The notes beneath the pieces are model-generated. The model searched no databases. It had not been told where the DNA came from and saw nothing but the letters and a program-made list of their open reading frames with translations. This document shows positions 19,647-30,018 of a stretch of DNA of 64,000 nt, in pieces. Numbering within the stretch: the first letter of the stretch is position 1; every line of letters begins with the position of its first letter. This DNA is from Acinetobacter lwoffii (GTDB taxonomy: Bacteria; Pseudomonadota; Gammaproteobacteria; Pseudomonadales; Moraxellaceae), in contig NZ_JAMXXN010000005.1 in assembly GCF_024129435.1 (NCBI RefSeq), positions 115,959 through 179,958 of the forward strand, written 5' to 3'. A program made the position numbers and the translations under genes.

Positions 19647-20495
19647 GTGGCATTAGTTCTAGACGGTCGTGCATTGGCGAAGCAAATTGAAGCTGACTTG
19701 TTTACTCGCGTAGAAGCGCTGAAAGCAAAATCAGGTCGTACTCCAATTCTTGCGACGATTTTGGTAGGTGACGATGGTGCATCTGCAACTTATGTTCGCA
19801 TGAAAGGCAATGCCTGCCGCCGTGTTGGTATGGATTCACTCAAAGTGGAACTTCCTAAAGAAACCACAACTGAAGAATTATTGGCTGAAATTGAAAAATT
19901 AAATGCAAATCCTGATGTGCACGGTATTCTGCTTCAGCACCCGGTTCCTGCGCAAATTGATGAGCGTGCCTGTTTCGATGCAATCTCGCTTGAAAAAGAC
20001 GTAGATGGTGTCACTTGCCTGGGCTATGGTCGTATGGCAATGGGTGAGGCAGCCTATGGTTCAGCGACGCCTGCGGGTATTATGACTATCCTGAAAGAGA
20101 ACAACATTGAAATCGCTGGTAAACATGCGGTAGTTGTAGGTCGTTCTGCAATTTTGGGTAAACCAATGGCTGCGATGCTGCTAGAAGCGAATGCAACCGT
20201 AACCATTTGCCATTCACGTACTCAAGATCTTGCAAGCTTTATTAAGCAAGCAGATATCATTGTCGGTGCGGTAGGTAAAGCAGAATTAATTCAAAAAGAC
20301 TGGATCAAACAAGGTGCAGTGGTTGTTGATGCTGGTTTCCATCCACGTGATGGCGGTGGTGTTGGTGATATCCAACTTGTTGGCATTGAAGAAATTGCTT
20401 CTGCTTACACACCAGTTCCGGGTGGTGTAGGTCCAATGACGATTACCACTTTAATCCGTCAAACGGTTGAAGCTGCTGAAAAAGCTTTAGGTTAA
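19647..20495 (+). CDS. folD: Bifunctional methylenetetrahydrofolate dehydrogenase/cyclohydrolase
   Basis: FolD interconverts 5,10-methylene-THF, 5,10-methenyl-THF and 10-formyl-THF with NADP. It is 282 aa, the family length. Diagnostic stretches: [15 protein letters not shown] (active-site Tyr and Lys), [21 protein letters not shown], the NADP loop [13 protein letters not shown], and the C-terminal [13 protein letters not shown]. The start is GTG at 19647, preceded by TTGGGAGA. A palindromic repeat element follows directly, then a methyltransferase gene on the same strand. Confidence 0.97.
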   Translation: MALVLDGRALAKQIEADLFTRVEALKAKSGRTPILATILVGDDGASATYVRMKGNACRRVGMDSLKVELPKETTTEELLAEIEKLNANPDVHGILLQHPVPAQIDERACFDAISLEKDVDGVTCLGYGRMAMGEAAYGSATPAGIMTILKENNIEIAGKHAVVVGRSAILGKPMAAMLLEANATVTICHSRTQDLASFIKQADIIVGAVGKAELIQKDWIKQGAVVVDAGFHPRDGGGVGDIQLVGIEEIASAYTPVPGGVGPMTITTLIRQTVEAAEKALG

Positions 20496-20498
20496 TCA

Positions 20499-20595
20499 AA
20501 TCCTCCCTAACCCTCCTTTTTCAAAGGAGGGAACTCTGATCACTATTTTTGGATGGAGTTTCCCCCTCTTTTTTAAAGAGGGGCTAGGGGAGATT
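20499..20595. repeat. Intergenic palindromic element, copy 3 (downstream of folD)
   Basis: A 97-base element starting AATCCTCCCTAACC and ending GCTAGGGGAGATT. Internal hairpins: CCCTCCTTT...AAAGGAGGG (20511-20531) and CCCCTCTTT...AAAGAGGGG (20563-20583). It begins three bases after the folD stop. It belongs to the same family as the elements at 5662 and 13957. Confidence 0.82.
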
Positions 20596-20630
20596 CTTCA
20601 AAGACATTAATACTAATTAAAAGAAATCTA

Positions 20631-21299
20631 ATGAGCTGCACCTTCCGACTCCCTCAAGCCCCAGAACATCTACTAAAAGCCTTGCATGATGTGATTCCAC
20701 ACTGTGAGCTACATGCACAGCAATTGCCGGATACACCCATTTCCCTGTGGCTGATTCCGCCAGTATTCCCAACAGATAAGCTGGATGATGAGGTGATTCG
20801 TCGCATTTGGAATGATACACCATACTGGATCTTTTGCTGGGCCTCAGGCTTGGCGATGGCGCAGTGGCTATTGGCAGAGCCGCATCATGTTAAAGACAAA
20901 GTAGTTTTGGATTTTGGGGCGGGATCGGGCGTAGTTGCCATTGCGGCGAAAATGGCAGGTGCAAAACGTGTGATCTGCTGTGATATCGATCAAGTTAGTC
21001 TAGATGCCTGTCGTGCCAATGCAGAGCTAAATGATGTCGAGCTTGAATATCTGGATGACCTATATAAGGCAGAGAAAGTGGATATTTTATTAGCCGCAGA
21101 TGTGCTCTATGATCAATGTAACCGTTTCTTCCTGGATGAGCTTTTAAAATTTGCACCTGAGGTGTGGGTTGCAGACAGTCGGGTAAAAAACTTTAGTCAT
21201 CCTCAATATGAAAAACTGGATGAGCGTAGTGCGACGACCTGGCCGGATTTGGATGAATCGCCCGAATTTCGTAATGTCAGTTTCTATAAAACACGTTAA
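20631..21299 (+). CDS. Class I SAM methyltransferase (ETFB lysine methyltransferase-like)
   Basis: A 222 aa SAM-dependent methyltransferase. Motif I is LDFGAGSGVVAIAAKMAGA (about residue 89-108). The acidic ribose-binding loop is CCDID, and AADVLYD is motif IV. The preceding PYWIFCWASGLAMAQWL segment is typical of the COG3897 group (nicotinamide N-methylase-like, related to the methyltransferase of electron-transfer flavoprotein beta-subunit lysines). The substrate here is unproven. The terminator at 21312 lies between it and the convergent lipoprotein gene. Confidence 0.82.
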   Translation: MSCTFRLPQAPEHLLKALHDVIPHCELHAQQLPDTPISLWLIPPVFPTDKLDDEVIRRIWNDTPYWIFCWASGLAMAQWLLAEPHHVKDKVVLDFGAGSGVVAIAAKMAGAKRVICCDIDQVSLDACRANAELNDVELEYLDDLYKAEKVDILLAADVLYDQCNRFFLDELLKFAPEVWVADSRVKNFSHPQYEKLDERSATTWPDLDESPEFRNVSFYKTR

Positions 21300-21311
21300 A
21301 TTTAAAAAATT

Positions 21312-21334
21312 AAAAAGGGCACTAGGCCCTTTTT
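21312..21334. terminator. Terminator between the methyltransferase and lipoprotein genes
   Basis: AAAAAGGGC-ACTAG-GCCCTTTTT, symmetrical, usable from both sides. Confidence 0.82.
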
Positions 21335-21372
21335 GATTGTCTTACTCTGATTAAGTAACTAAGTATCAGATA

Positions 21373-21795
21373 TTAAGAACAGGTATAACGAATAACCCGC
21401 ATGGTCGTAGGGCGGGCTTCTAAAGCTTCGCGTGCACCCGGGTTCTCGCTATTATGTAAATCAGGCGTATTGCTCAAGCTGATTTGCGTGCGGCTATTAC
21501 CCAGTTGGCGGCCATAGTTTTCCTGTTCCGCAGTTGGATTGGAAATTTCATTGGTACTTAAAATCTGGATGTTGTAAGTTTTGGAATTTCCTAATACGTG
21601 TCTGCAAGCGGCTTGCAAGCGATTTTCATCCTGGCTTGGTCGTCCTGAGAGGGTGTAGCTCAAGGTTGCTGTATTGCCTGAACGTTCCAGAATTTCATAG
21701 CCACTTTGTCCATTGAATTGATGGGGTGTGGTCTGACATGCACTCAGTACGAAACTGCTCGCAGCCATAGCCAAAATTACTGTTGTTCTTTTCAT
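21373..21795 (-). CDS. Small outer-membrane-type lipoprotein, unknown function
   Basis: 140 aa with a lipoprotein signal peptide and lipobox (SFVLSAC, Cys20), so it should be anchored in the envelope by its N-terminal lipid. The mature part (QTTPHQFNGQSGYEI...) contains LSYTLSGRPSQDENRLQAACR and ends RVIRYTCS. One cysteine near the middle and one near the C-terminus could form a disulfide. No family was recognised. It lies between two terminators, so it is probably monocistronic. Confidence 0.75.
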   Translation of the reverse strand: MKRTTVILAMAASSFVLSACQTTPHQFNGQSGYEILERSGNTATLSYTLSGRPSQDENRLQAACRHVLGNSKTYNIQILSTNEISNPTAEQENYGRQLGNSRTQISLSNTPDLHNSENPGAREALEARPTTMRVIRYTCS

Positions 21796-21886
21796 ATTTA
21801 TAGTTCCTGAAGTCTTGGCTTAAGTATGCCATATTTTGCTTAAACTGCTGCTCTGGTCAATTGTGATCAATTGTTTAAACAGCCAA

Positions 21887-21916
21887 TAAAAAAGGCCGCT
21901 TACGCGACCTTTTTTA
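21887..21916 (-). terminator. Terminator after pckG
   Basis: On the minus strand AGGTCGC-GTAA-GCGGCCT (one G-U pair) is followed by six T. It lies 15 bases after the pckG stop. Confidence 0.85.
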
Positions 21917-21930
21917 AATTAAATCAGCAA

Positions 21931-23760
21931 TTAAGCAGATTTAACCGCAGCAATAAGTTCTGCTTGACGAGTTTTTAACGCTTCCGGTAAACGCTCACCT
22001 AGCTTGTCGAACAATTCAGTATGGCTTTCAAGTTCTTTGATCCATTGATCTTTATCTTGAGAAGTTACTAGGTCAAATTGTTCTTTAGTGAAGTCAGAAC
22101 CAGTCCAGTTCAACTGTTCATAAGTAGGAACTAGGCCAATTGGTGTTTCAACAGCCTCAGCACGACCTTCACAACGGTCAATGATCCACTCAAGAACACG
22201 CATGTTTTGACCGAAACCAGGCCATACGAAGTTGCCTTCAGCATCACGACGGAACCAGTTCACGTTGTAGATACCTGGAAGTTTGTTGCCAGCAGCGGCA
22301 GCTTTCGCGCCCACTTGCTCGCCCATTTCTAACCAGTGCGTGAAGTAATCCGCCATGTTGTAGCCAGCGAATGGCAGCATCGCGAACGGGTCACGACGAA
22401 CAACACCTTGTTGACCAACAGCAGCAGCAGTTGTTTCAGAGCCCATCGTTGCAGCTTTGTAAACACCGTCAACCCAGTCAAATGCTTCTGAAATTAGAGG
22501 CACAGTGTCTGCACGGCGACCACCGAAGATGAACGCAGAAATTGGCACGCCAGCTGGATTTTCCCAGTCAGCGTCAATAGAAGGGCATTGACCAGCTGCA
22601 ACTGTGAAACGAGCATTTGGATGCGCTGCTTTTTCTTCGCCAGTGTGTGGTTGACCTTTCCAGTTAGTCAGGTTGGCAGGCGCTTCTTTAGTCAGACCTT
22701 CCCACCATACTTCACCGTTGTCAGTCACAGCGACGTTTGTATAAATCACGTCTTTGTGCATGGTTGCCATACAGTTCGGGTTGGTCTTGGTGTTGGTACC
22801 AGGCGCTACACCGAAGAAGCCAGCTTCAGGGTTGATTGCATATAAGCGACCGTCTTCACCTGGTTTGATCCAAGCAATATCGTCACCTACAGTTTCAATC
22901 TTCCAGCCTTCATAGCCTGCTGGTGGAATCAACATAGCGAAGTTTGTTTTACCACATGCAGATGGGAATGCAGCTGCGATGTAGTGTTTTTCGCCTTGTG
23001 GATTGGTCACGCCAAGGATCAGCATGTGTTCAGCTAACCAGCCTTGTTGACGACCCATAAATGATGCAATACGTAATGCCAGGCATTTTTTACCCAACAA
23101 TGCGTTACCGCCATAACCAGAACCATAAGACCAGATCTCACGAGTTTCTGGGTAATGCACGATGTATTTTTCTTTGTTGCAAGGCCATGCAACATCTTTT
23201 TCGCCGTTCGCAAGCGGAGCACCTACAGTGTGTACGCAAGGAACGTATTCACCGTCAGTACCAAGAACGTCATAAACAGCTTTACCCATACGAGCCATTT
23301 TAGACATGCTTACTGCAACGTAAGGAGAGTCAGTTAACTCGATACCGATATGAGCGATATGAGAACCCAATGGACCCATTGAGAATGGAACCACATAAAG
23401 TGTACGACCTGCCATTGAACCGTCAAATAAACCGTTCAATTTTTCGCGCATGACAGCAGGTGCTTCCCAGTTGTTGGTCGCGCCAGCATCGTCTTTGTTT
23501 TCAGAACAGATGTAAGTACGATCTTCAACACGTGCTACGTCAGAAGGATCAGAATTTGCAAGATAAGAACCAGGATGAGTTTCTTGATTCAGCGCTTGCA
23601 TTGTGCCGTTAGCGATCATCAAGTCGATATAACGTTGATATTCTTCTGCGCTACCGTCACACCATTCAATTTTTGCTGGTTTTGTTAATTTAGCAATCTC
23701 TTCCACCCAAGCAATAAGCTTAGGGTGACGAACGAATTCTGGTGCGTTCACTTGGGTCAT
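21931..23760 (-). CDS. pckG: GTP-dependent phosphoenolpyruvate carboxykinase
   Basis: PckG converts oxaloacetate and GTP to phosphoenolpyruvate, CO2 and GDP, the entry to gluconeogenesis, which suits an organism living on organic acids. The GTP-type enzyme (about 609 aa) is identified by [12 protein letters not shown] (kinase-1 loop with the reactive cysteine), [16 protein letters not shown] (kinase-2/metal site) and [12 protein letters not shown] 23760 ([10 protein letters not shown]) has AGG upstream and is preferred over the further upstream 23787. An AT-rich intergenic region lies between it and the divergent lipid kinase. Confidence 0.97.
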   Translation of the reverse strand: MTQVNAPEFVRHPKLIAWVEEIAKLTKPAKIEWCDGSAEEYQRYIDLMIANGTMQALNQETHPGSYLANSDPSDVARVEDRTYICSENKDDAGATNNWEAPAVMREKLNGLFDGSMAGRTLYVVPFSMGPLGSHIAHIGIELTDSPYVAVSMSKMARMGKAVYDVLGTDGEYVPCVHTVGAPLANGEKDVAWPCNKEKYIVHYPETREIWSYGSGYGGNALLGKKCLALRIASFMGRQQGWLAEHMLILGVTNPQGEKHYIAAAFPSACGKTNFAMLIPPAGYEGWKIETVGDDIAWIKPGEDGRLYAINPEAGFFGVAPGTNTKTNPNCMATMHKDVIYTNVAVTDNGEVWWEGLTKEAPANLTNWKGQPHTGEEKAAHPNARFTVAAGQCPSIDADWENPAGVPISAFIFGGRRADTVPLISEAFDWVDGVYKAATMGSETTAAAVGQQGVVRRDPFAMLPFAGYNMADYFTHWLEMGEQVGAKAAAAGNKLPGIYNVNWFRRDAEGNFVWPGFGQNMRVLEWIIDRCEGRAEAVETPIGLVPTYEQLNWTGSDFTKEQFDLVTSQDKDQWIKELESHTELFDKLGERLPEALKTRQAELIAAVKSA

Positions 23761-24177
23761 GGTGAGGCCTATCTCAAATGTGTACAAATTAGATGTACAA
23801 AGTACAATCCGAGCAATAAAAAATATCGCCCAGATGAAGTATGAAAAAAAGTGGCTGTATTAAAGCATAAAATGATAAAAAAAATAAGACCAAAGAAGTG
23901 CTAGATTTCTTTTGGAATATAATGCTATTTTATTTATAAATATAAGTAAAACAACAAGATAAAACTAAATATTTGAATTATTAAGGTTATTTATATAAGT
24001 GATGAGTGGTATTTATTTTAAAAATTGATATTAAAATCATTATCTTAGTTTTATAAGATCTCTAATATTCATTATTGATTAAATAAATGGTTGCCATTTG
24101 AATTTTACATAAAGCCACTGTTAATTGTCTATGAATTGGACAAAATGCCAATAGGCTTCAATGAAATTGCGCGAAAA
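23761..24177. other. AT-rich divergent region between pckG and the lipid kinase
   Basis: About 415 bases holding the pckG leader and promoter and the 5' region of the lipid kinase gene. The core (23815-24075) is extremely AT-rich. The kinase frame is open back to 24091, but the homologous part starts only at about 24178. No repeat or RNA was recognised. Confidence 0.4.
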
Positions 24178-25116
24178 ATGTCTAATCAATCTAAACCCTT
24201 ATCGCTGATTTTTAATCATAAAGCTGGTTTTCGCATACAGGGGCCAGAAGGCATTTATGAACAGCTGATCGATATATTTTCAGCGCAGGGTTATCAAACT
24301 AAAGCTTATGAAATCAATGATTCACAGCAATTTGATAAAATTATGGTTGAGGTGCTTGAACAGCATTTGGCATCTAGCGAGTCAGGAATCATCGTTGCGG
24401 CAGGCGGAGATGGCACTTTAAATACAGTCGCCAAACATGTGTTGAATACGCAAATTCCTGTCGGTATTTTGCCTTTAGGGACTTTTAACTATGTGGCGAG
24501 ATTATTGGGGATTCCGCTGGATTTGCTTGAAGCGGCAAAAGTGATTGCGACAGGACAGCCACAACGTATGAATGTTGCTCGTATCAATCAGGAAATTTAT
24601 CTGAATAATGCCAGTTTAGGTCTATATCCTTTATTTATTAAAAAACGTGAAGACTATAATCGTATTTTTGGTCGCTTACCGCTACATGCCTATACTTCTG
24701 CACTGGATGTTTTAATTCGCGACCGTAAAGAATTAAAACTAAAAATCTGGGTAGATCAAAAGAAATATCCGGTAAAAACACCACTGATTTTTTTTGGCAA
24801 TAATCCCTTGCAACTGGCGGATATGAAAATGCGCATTGCAGAAGCGGCTGAAAAAGGCAAAGTGGCGGGAGTTGTAGTTTCTAAAAGTGATAAGCTTACT
24901 TTATTTAAGCTAGTGTATCAGCTGATTCGTGGCAAGATTGACCAGGCATCGGATGTTTATAGTTTTGCAGCCGATCAAGTTCGAATCGAATCCCGAGCCA
25001 AGAAACTGATGGTAGCGATTGATGGGGAAATTGTGGAAATGGCCCCGCCACTCAATATTTCTGTATTAAAAGATAGCCTAAACGTAATGGTGCCACATGA
25101 TCCTGCATCTGTCTGA
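24178..25116 (+). CDS. Diacylglycerol kinase-family lipid kinase
   Basis: A DAGK-catalytic-domain protein (YegS/BmrU type, about 312 aa). It has the nucleotide-binding signature AAGGDGTLNTVAKHV and ILPLGTFNYVARLLGIP, typical of the family (GGDGT...PLGTxNDFAR). It probably phosphorylates diacylglycerol or another lipid at the inner membrane. ATG 24178 (MSNQSKPLSLIFN) places the first strand at the usual position; ATG 24145 is an alternative. It overlaps the next gene by 20 bases, indicating translational coupling with a phosphoesterase. Confidence 0.85.
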   Translation: MSNQSKPLSLIFNHKAGFRIQGPEGIYEQLIDIFSAQGYQTKAYEINDSQQFDKIMVEVLEQHLASSESGIIVAAGGDGTLNTVAKHVLNTQIPVGILPLGTFNYVARLLGIPLDLLEAAKVIATGQPQRMNVARINQEIYLNNASLGLYPLFIKKREDYNRIFGRLPLHAYTSALDVLIRDRKELKLKIWVDQKKYPVKTPLIFFGNNPLQLADMKMRIAEAAEKGKVAGVVVSKSDKLTLFKLVYQLIRGKIDQASDVYSFAADQVRIESRAKKLMVAIDGEIVEMAPPLNISVLKDSLNVMVPHDPASV

Positions 25117-25873
25117 TCTGCATTTTGGAACAGAGAAGCCGGAGTGTTTAGAAGCGATTCGGCATTTCTGTCAGACCCATCCACTTGAAGCCGTCGTCAT
25201 CAGTGGTGACCTGACTCAGCGCGCACGTTTGGGTCAATTCTTTGCCTGCAAAAAATTTTTAGATCAGCTCAATACGCCTTATATGGTGATCCCGGGGAAT
25301 CATGATATTCCGCTCTATCATTTGTGGAATCGGCTTTTCAATCCATTTACCCGTTACCAGATTTTTTTTGGTGAATTGGAGCCAATATTTGAAACTGAAA
25401 ATTTTTATCTGATTGGGGTGAATTCGATCCGACGTCGATATCATACCAAAGGGCATTTATCCCTTGAGCAGATTCAGCGTATTGACCTGACGCTGGCGCA
25501 GGCGCCTGCTTCCAAATTAAAAATCATTGTCAGCCATCAGCCTTTTTATGTGCCTTTTCAAAATAAGCGCGGTTTCAAGGACAGCCCATTGATGGCCAAA
25601 ATTGCTTTAGAGGCCTGGGCAGAGCATGGTCTGTTTGCGGTGTTGCATGGGCATCTGCATCAACCGGCGATTTATGATTTGAATCAGATGTTCGGATTGG
25701 GGATGGATCATCCTGTATATGATGTACATGCAGGGACTTCTGCGTCAAATCGTCTACATAAAGATGAACCGAACAGCTTTAATCTGATTGATGCCACAGG
25801 AAAAATTTCTCAATATTTATTCGATGAAGTGGCACAAGCCTTTATGTTGAAGGCTGATCTGCCGAATAAATAG
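25097..25873 (+). CDS. Calcineurin-like metallophosphoesterase
   Basis: A 258 aa metal-dependent phosphoesterase with all five blocks: LSDLHFG at the N-terminus, ISGDLTQRAR, IPGNHDIPLY, VSHQPFY and LHGHLH. There is no signal peptide. The start ATG 25097 lies inside the lipid kinase gene (20-base overlap), so the two products are probably made together and may act on related lipid phosphates. The related branch includes cAMP and UDP-diacylglucosamine hydrolases, but the substrate cannot be told from the sequence. Confidence 0.87.
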   Translation: MILHLSDLHFGTEKPECLEAIRHFCQTHPLEAVVISGDLTQRARLGQFFACKKFLDQLNTPYMVIPGNHDIPLYHLWNRLFNPFTRYQIFFGELEPIFETENFYLIGVNSIRRRYHTKGHLSLEQIQRIDLTLAQAPASKLKIIVSHQPFYVPFQNKRGFKDSPLMAKIALEAWAEHGLFAVLHGHLHQPAIYDLNQMFGLGMDHPVYDVHAGTSASNRLHKDEPNSFNLIDATGKISQYLFDEVAQAFMLKADLPNK

Positions 25874-25921
25874 ACGAAAACCTATGATTCGTTAAAAAAA
25901 ACCAATTTTTTTTCATTTTTG

Positions 25922-25952
25922 CCCTTGAAGCGTTTTATTCCATCTCCATAAA
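25922..25952 (+). promoter_or_regulatory. Sigma-32 (heat-shock) promoter of groES-groEL
   Basis: CCCTTGAAG (CTTGAAG at 25924-25930), 13 bases, then CTCCATAAA (25944-25952) closely matches the RpoH consensus CTTGAAA-N(11-16)-CCCCATNT. It lies about 90 bases before groES. No CIRCE (HrcA) inverted repeat is present, so heat induction is probably through RpoH alone. Confidence 0.75.
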
Positions 25953-26041
25953 AGTGACATCAAAAATTTTTGATGATGACCCATGGAATAATTAAGTCGT
26001 CATCAGTGACCTAAAAAAGACTTAGTCTGATGGAGTTATTT

Positions 26042-26332
26042 ATGAGCAACATTCGTCCATTACATGACCGCGTTGTTATTCGTCGTGTTGAAGAAGAAAC
26101 TAAAACAGCTGGGGGCATTTTACTTCCAGGTTCGGCTGCTGAAAAACCTGCTCAAGGTGAAATCATTGCAGTTGGTAATGGTCAAATCACTGACAATGGC
26201 GTACGCGCGTTAGACGTAAAAGTTGGCGACAAAGTATTGTTCGGTACTTATGCAGGCACTACTGTAAAAGTAAACGGCGAAGAGCTTTTAATCATGAAAG
26301 AATCTGACATTTTAGCGGTATTAGAAGCTTAA
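26042..26332 (+). CDS. groES: Co-chaperonin GroES
   Basis: The 96 aa lid of the GroEL chaperonin. It has [13 protein letters not shown] at the N-terminus, the mobile loop [19 protein letters not shown], and the closing [32 protein letters not shown] 26042 (MSNIRPLHD) follows GATGGAG; the frame opens four codons earlier at 26030. It heads the groESL operon, 70 bases before groEL. Confidence 0.98.
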   Translation: MSNIRPLHDRVVIRRVEEETKTAGGILLPGSAAEKPAQGEIIAVGNGQITDNGVRALDVKVGDKVLFGTYAGTTVKVNGEELLIMKESDILAVLEA

Positions 26333-26342
26333 TCTGCGCTAA

Positions 26343-28037
<1,695 letters not shown>

Positions 28038-28057
28038 TTCATCATCCGAGCATTTCA

Positions 28058-28090
28058 TAAAAAATCCCCGCAATAGCGGGGATTTTTTTA
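28058..28090 (+). terminator. Terminator after groEL
   Basis: AAAAAATCCCCGC-AATA-GCGGGGATTTTTTT; a strong symmetrical hairpin, probably also serving the convergent NlpE-like gene. Confidence 0.9.
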
Positions 28091-28103
28091 TGCGTTTACA
28101 AAA

Positions 28104-28598
28104 TTATGATGCGGACTTTTTAACTAATTTATAATTTAAATTACTGTCGATTTTTTTACCTGATTTCATCTCGCGTGCTTCAACAAAATTTTCACCAACA
28201 AAGAATTTACGGTTTTCAGCTTTGTTATCTAATGTGATGATTGAAGGATCTTGAGGGTCAAAACTGAAACTACCTTTAGTTTCCGTCTCATTATTTCCAG
28301 CTTTACCTAAATATTCCTCATTTAGCTCATAGGTTTTATCCGGATTGAGATCTAACTCGACCTTAATCCCTTCACAGTCAGCACAAGGAAAAACACCTTC
28401 GTATTCACCTGCCCAATCTAGCGAAGTTTCTGCGCTATCAGCACGGTTCACACTAGTATCCGCGTTATTTTGCTCCATCATGGCTGGGCTGGATTGAGCA
28501 TTATTACTCATCGGCTCATTATCATTGGGCTTTGAACAGGCGGTTAAAGCTCCTGCAAGAACGACTGCTATCGCAGCAGTAAGCGTTAATTTTTTCAT
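28104..28598 (-). CDS. NlpE-like lipoprotein
   Basis: 164 aa with a lipobox (ALTAC, Cys21) and a Ser/Asn-rich linker, then an NlpE N-terminal domain (about 65-160). The signature GEYEGVFPCADCEGIKVELDL includes the CxxC pair of NlpE proteins. E. coli NlpE activates the Cpx envelope-stress response and senses surfaces and copper; this protein is shorter and lacks the C-terminal OB domain. The envelope role is inferred. It sits alone, convergent with groEL. Confidence 0.85.
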   Translation of the reverse strand: MKKLTLTAAIAVVLAGALTACSKPNDNEPMSNNAQSSPAMMEQNNADTSVNRADSAETSLDWAGEYEGVFPCADCEGIKVELDLNPDKTYELNEEYLGKAGNNETETKGSFSFDPQDPSIITLDNKAENRKFFVGENFVEAREMKSGKKIDSNLNYKLVKKSAS

Positions 28599-28825
28599 TG
28601 TTTTAACCCTATTAAATTATTTGTTATGAATTACATTAAAAGTAGTCAGTACAGATAAATAGGGCAATCTTGTTAAAGTTTGATTCATTAGGTGAATGAG
28701 GCCAGAGTTATTGATAAGTGAGCAGGATTTAAGAATTTTTAGCCAAGTTTAAAGTCACTTTATGCTGTTTCGTTAACCAATTCTGAACGCTATGATTAGA
28801 AAATAATGATAATGCGGAGGGGATA

Positions 28826-29980
28826 ATGAAATTAGAACAAGAAAATAATCTGATTGCAAAAATTTATGATGCTGCTGTATTACCATCTTTGTGGCTGGAC
28901 GTGATCAAAGATATCGTGAGCTATACTAAAAGTAAGAGTGCAATTTTTACCGGTCTGGATCAGCTTAATCCAGGCTATGACTTTGTCTATACGCACAATA
29001 TCCCGAATGAAAGTCTGGCCGCTTATCAAGAGGAGCGTATCAGAGTGATTGATATGAAACTGCATATGCCCTTATGGAATGCGATCGAGATGGGCGATGC
29101 ACTGAGTCACAATTGTCAGCACTATGCAGAACAGCCGGGTACAGATCACTATGTGTTCTATGAAAAATGTTTAAAGCCTGGCGGTGTATCTTATCTGGCG
29201 GGCGTATTGCTGGATCGGGGAAATTATCGTTGGGCGGTACTGGGTATTCATCGTGCACCTGAAGTACAGCCTTTTGAACAGCCTGAGCTGGATTTTCTAA
29301 GACGTATCAGTATTCATTTACGCCGGGCTTTGCAAATTCACCGGCAAATCAACTTGATTCAGCAAGATAATTTAAGCTTGTATACCGTATTGGACAGTTT
29401 AAAAACCGGAATTGTACTGCTTGATCAAAACCTGTGTTTAAGTTATTCCAATCCCATTGCGCAAAAGATGCTTGATCAAAGTTCATGTCTGGATCTCGAT
29501 ATACATAACCGTCTAAAAACCAATTATAGTCAGCAGATACGTTTTGATCAGCTTCTGGAAAGCGCTTTGCTGGAAGATACGACCATTCAGACTGAAGTGG
29601 GTGGAGTCCTGGCGTTGAGTGATGGGGCAGGCTCGCAATTCATGCTGACGGTAGTGCCCTTTAAGAAATTAAGAAATATGCAACATTTACAGTCTGCTCA
29701 GCATCAGATTGCATTATTTATGACGGATAAAAACCAGCATTATTCCCTGTCAAGAACTTACCTACAACAGTGTTACCAGCTTTCCAAAAGAGAGTTTGAT
29801 TTATGTGAGTTATTAATTAATGGTTATAAAATAGAAGATATTGCAGAACAGTGTGGCATTACGCTGAGTTCGGTGCGGACTTATTTTAAAAATATTTATG
29901 AAAAAACCCAATGTTGTTCGCAAATCGAACTGATGCATTTATTGATGGGCTGTACCATTCAATTTGAACATATTGATTAA
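28826..29980 (+). CDS. LuxR-type transcriptional regulator
   Basis: 384 aa. The C-terminal GerE/LuxR helix-turn-helix is in LSKREFDLCELLINGYKIED and AEQCGITLSSVRTYFKNIY (about 322-365). The N-terminal two thirds look like a GAF/PAS-type sensor, with a central PAS-like segment (about 190-215, LKTGIVLLDQNLCLSYSNP). It does not resemble the acyl-homoserine-lactone domain of LuxR/AbaR. Such long LuxR regulators are common in Acinetobacter. ATG 28826 has an excellent ribosome site (GGAGGGG). The target genes are unknown. Confidence 0.87.
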   Translation: MKLEQENNLIAKIYDAAVLPSLWLDVIKDIVSYTKSKSAIFTGLDQLNPGYDFVYTHNIPNESLAAYQEERIRVIDMKLHMPLWNAIEMGDALSHNCQHYAEQPGTDHYVFYEKCLKPGGVSYLAGVLLDRGNYRWAVLGIHRAPEVQPFEQPELDFLRRISIHLRRALQIHRQINLIQQDNLSLYTVLDSLKTGIVLLDQNLCLSYSNPIAQKMLDQSSCLDLDIHNRLKTNYSQQIRFDQLLESALLEDTTIQTEVGGVLALSDGAGSQFMLTVVPFKKLRNMQHLQSAQHQIALFMTDKNQHYSLSRTYLQQCYQLSKREFDLCELLINGYKIEDIAEQCGITLSSVRTYFKNIYEKTQCCSQIELMHLLMGCTIQFEHID

Positions 29981-30014
29981 ACCGGCTTGAATTTCATATT
30001 CAAGCCGGTTTATG
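29978..30014. terminator. Bidirectional terminator between convergent genes
   Basis: AAACCGGCTTGAAT-TTCAT-ATTCAAGCCGGTTT is a perfect 14-base-arm inverted repeat lying exactly between the LuxR gene stop and the stop of the minus-strand lipoprotein gene. Confidence 0.9.
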
Positions 30015-30018
30015 TGGG

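Noticed and set aside
19293..19656. Open frames across the tRNA pair on both strands
   Set aside because: They cover tRNA-Leu and tRNA-Cys; the cloverleaves are complete, so these frames are by-products.
25880..26041. CIRCE element upstream of groES
   Set aside because: I looked for TTAGCACTC-N9-GAGTGCTAA and found none; a sigma-32 promoter is present instead.
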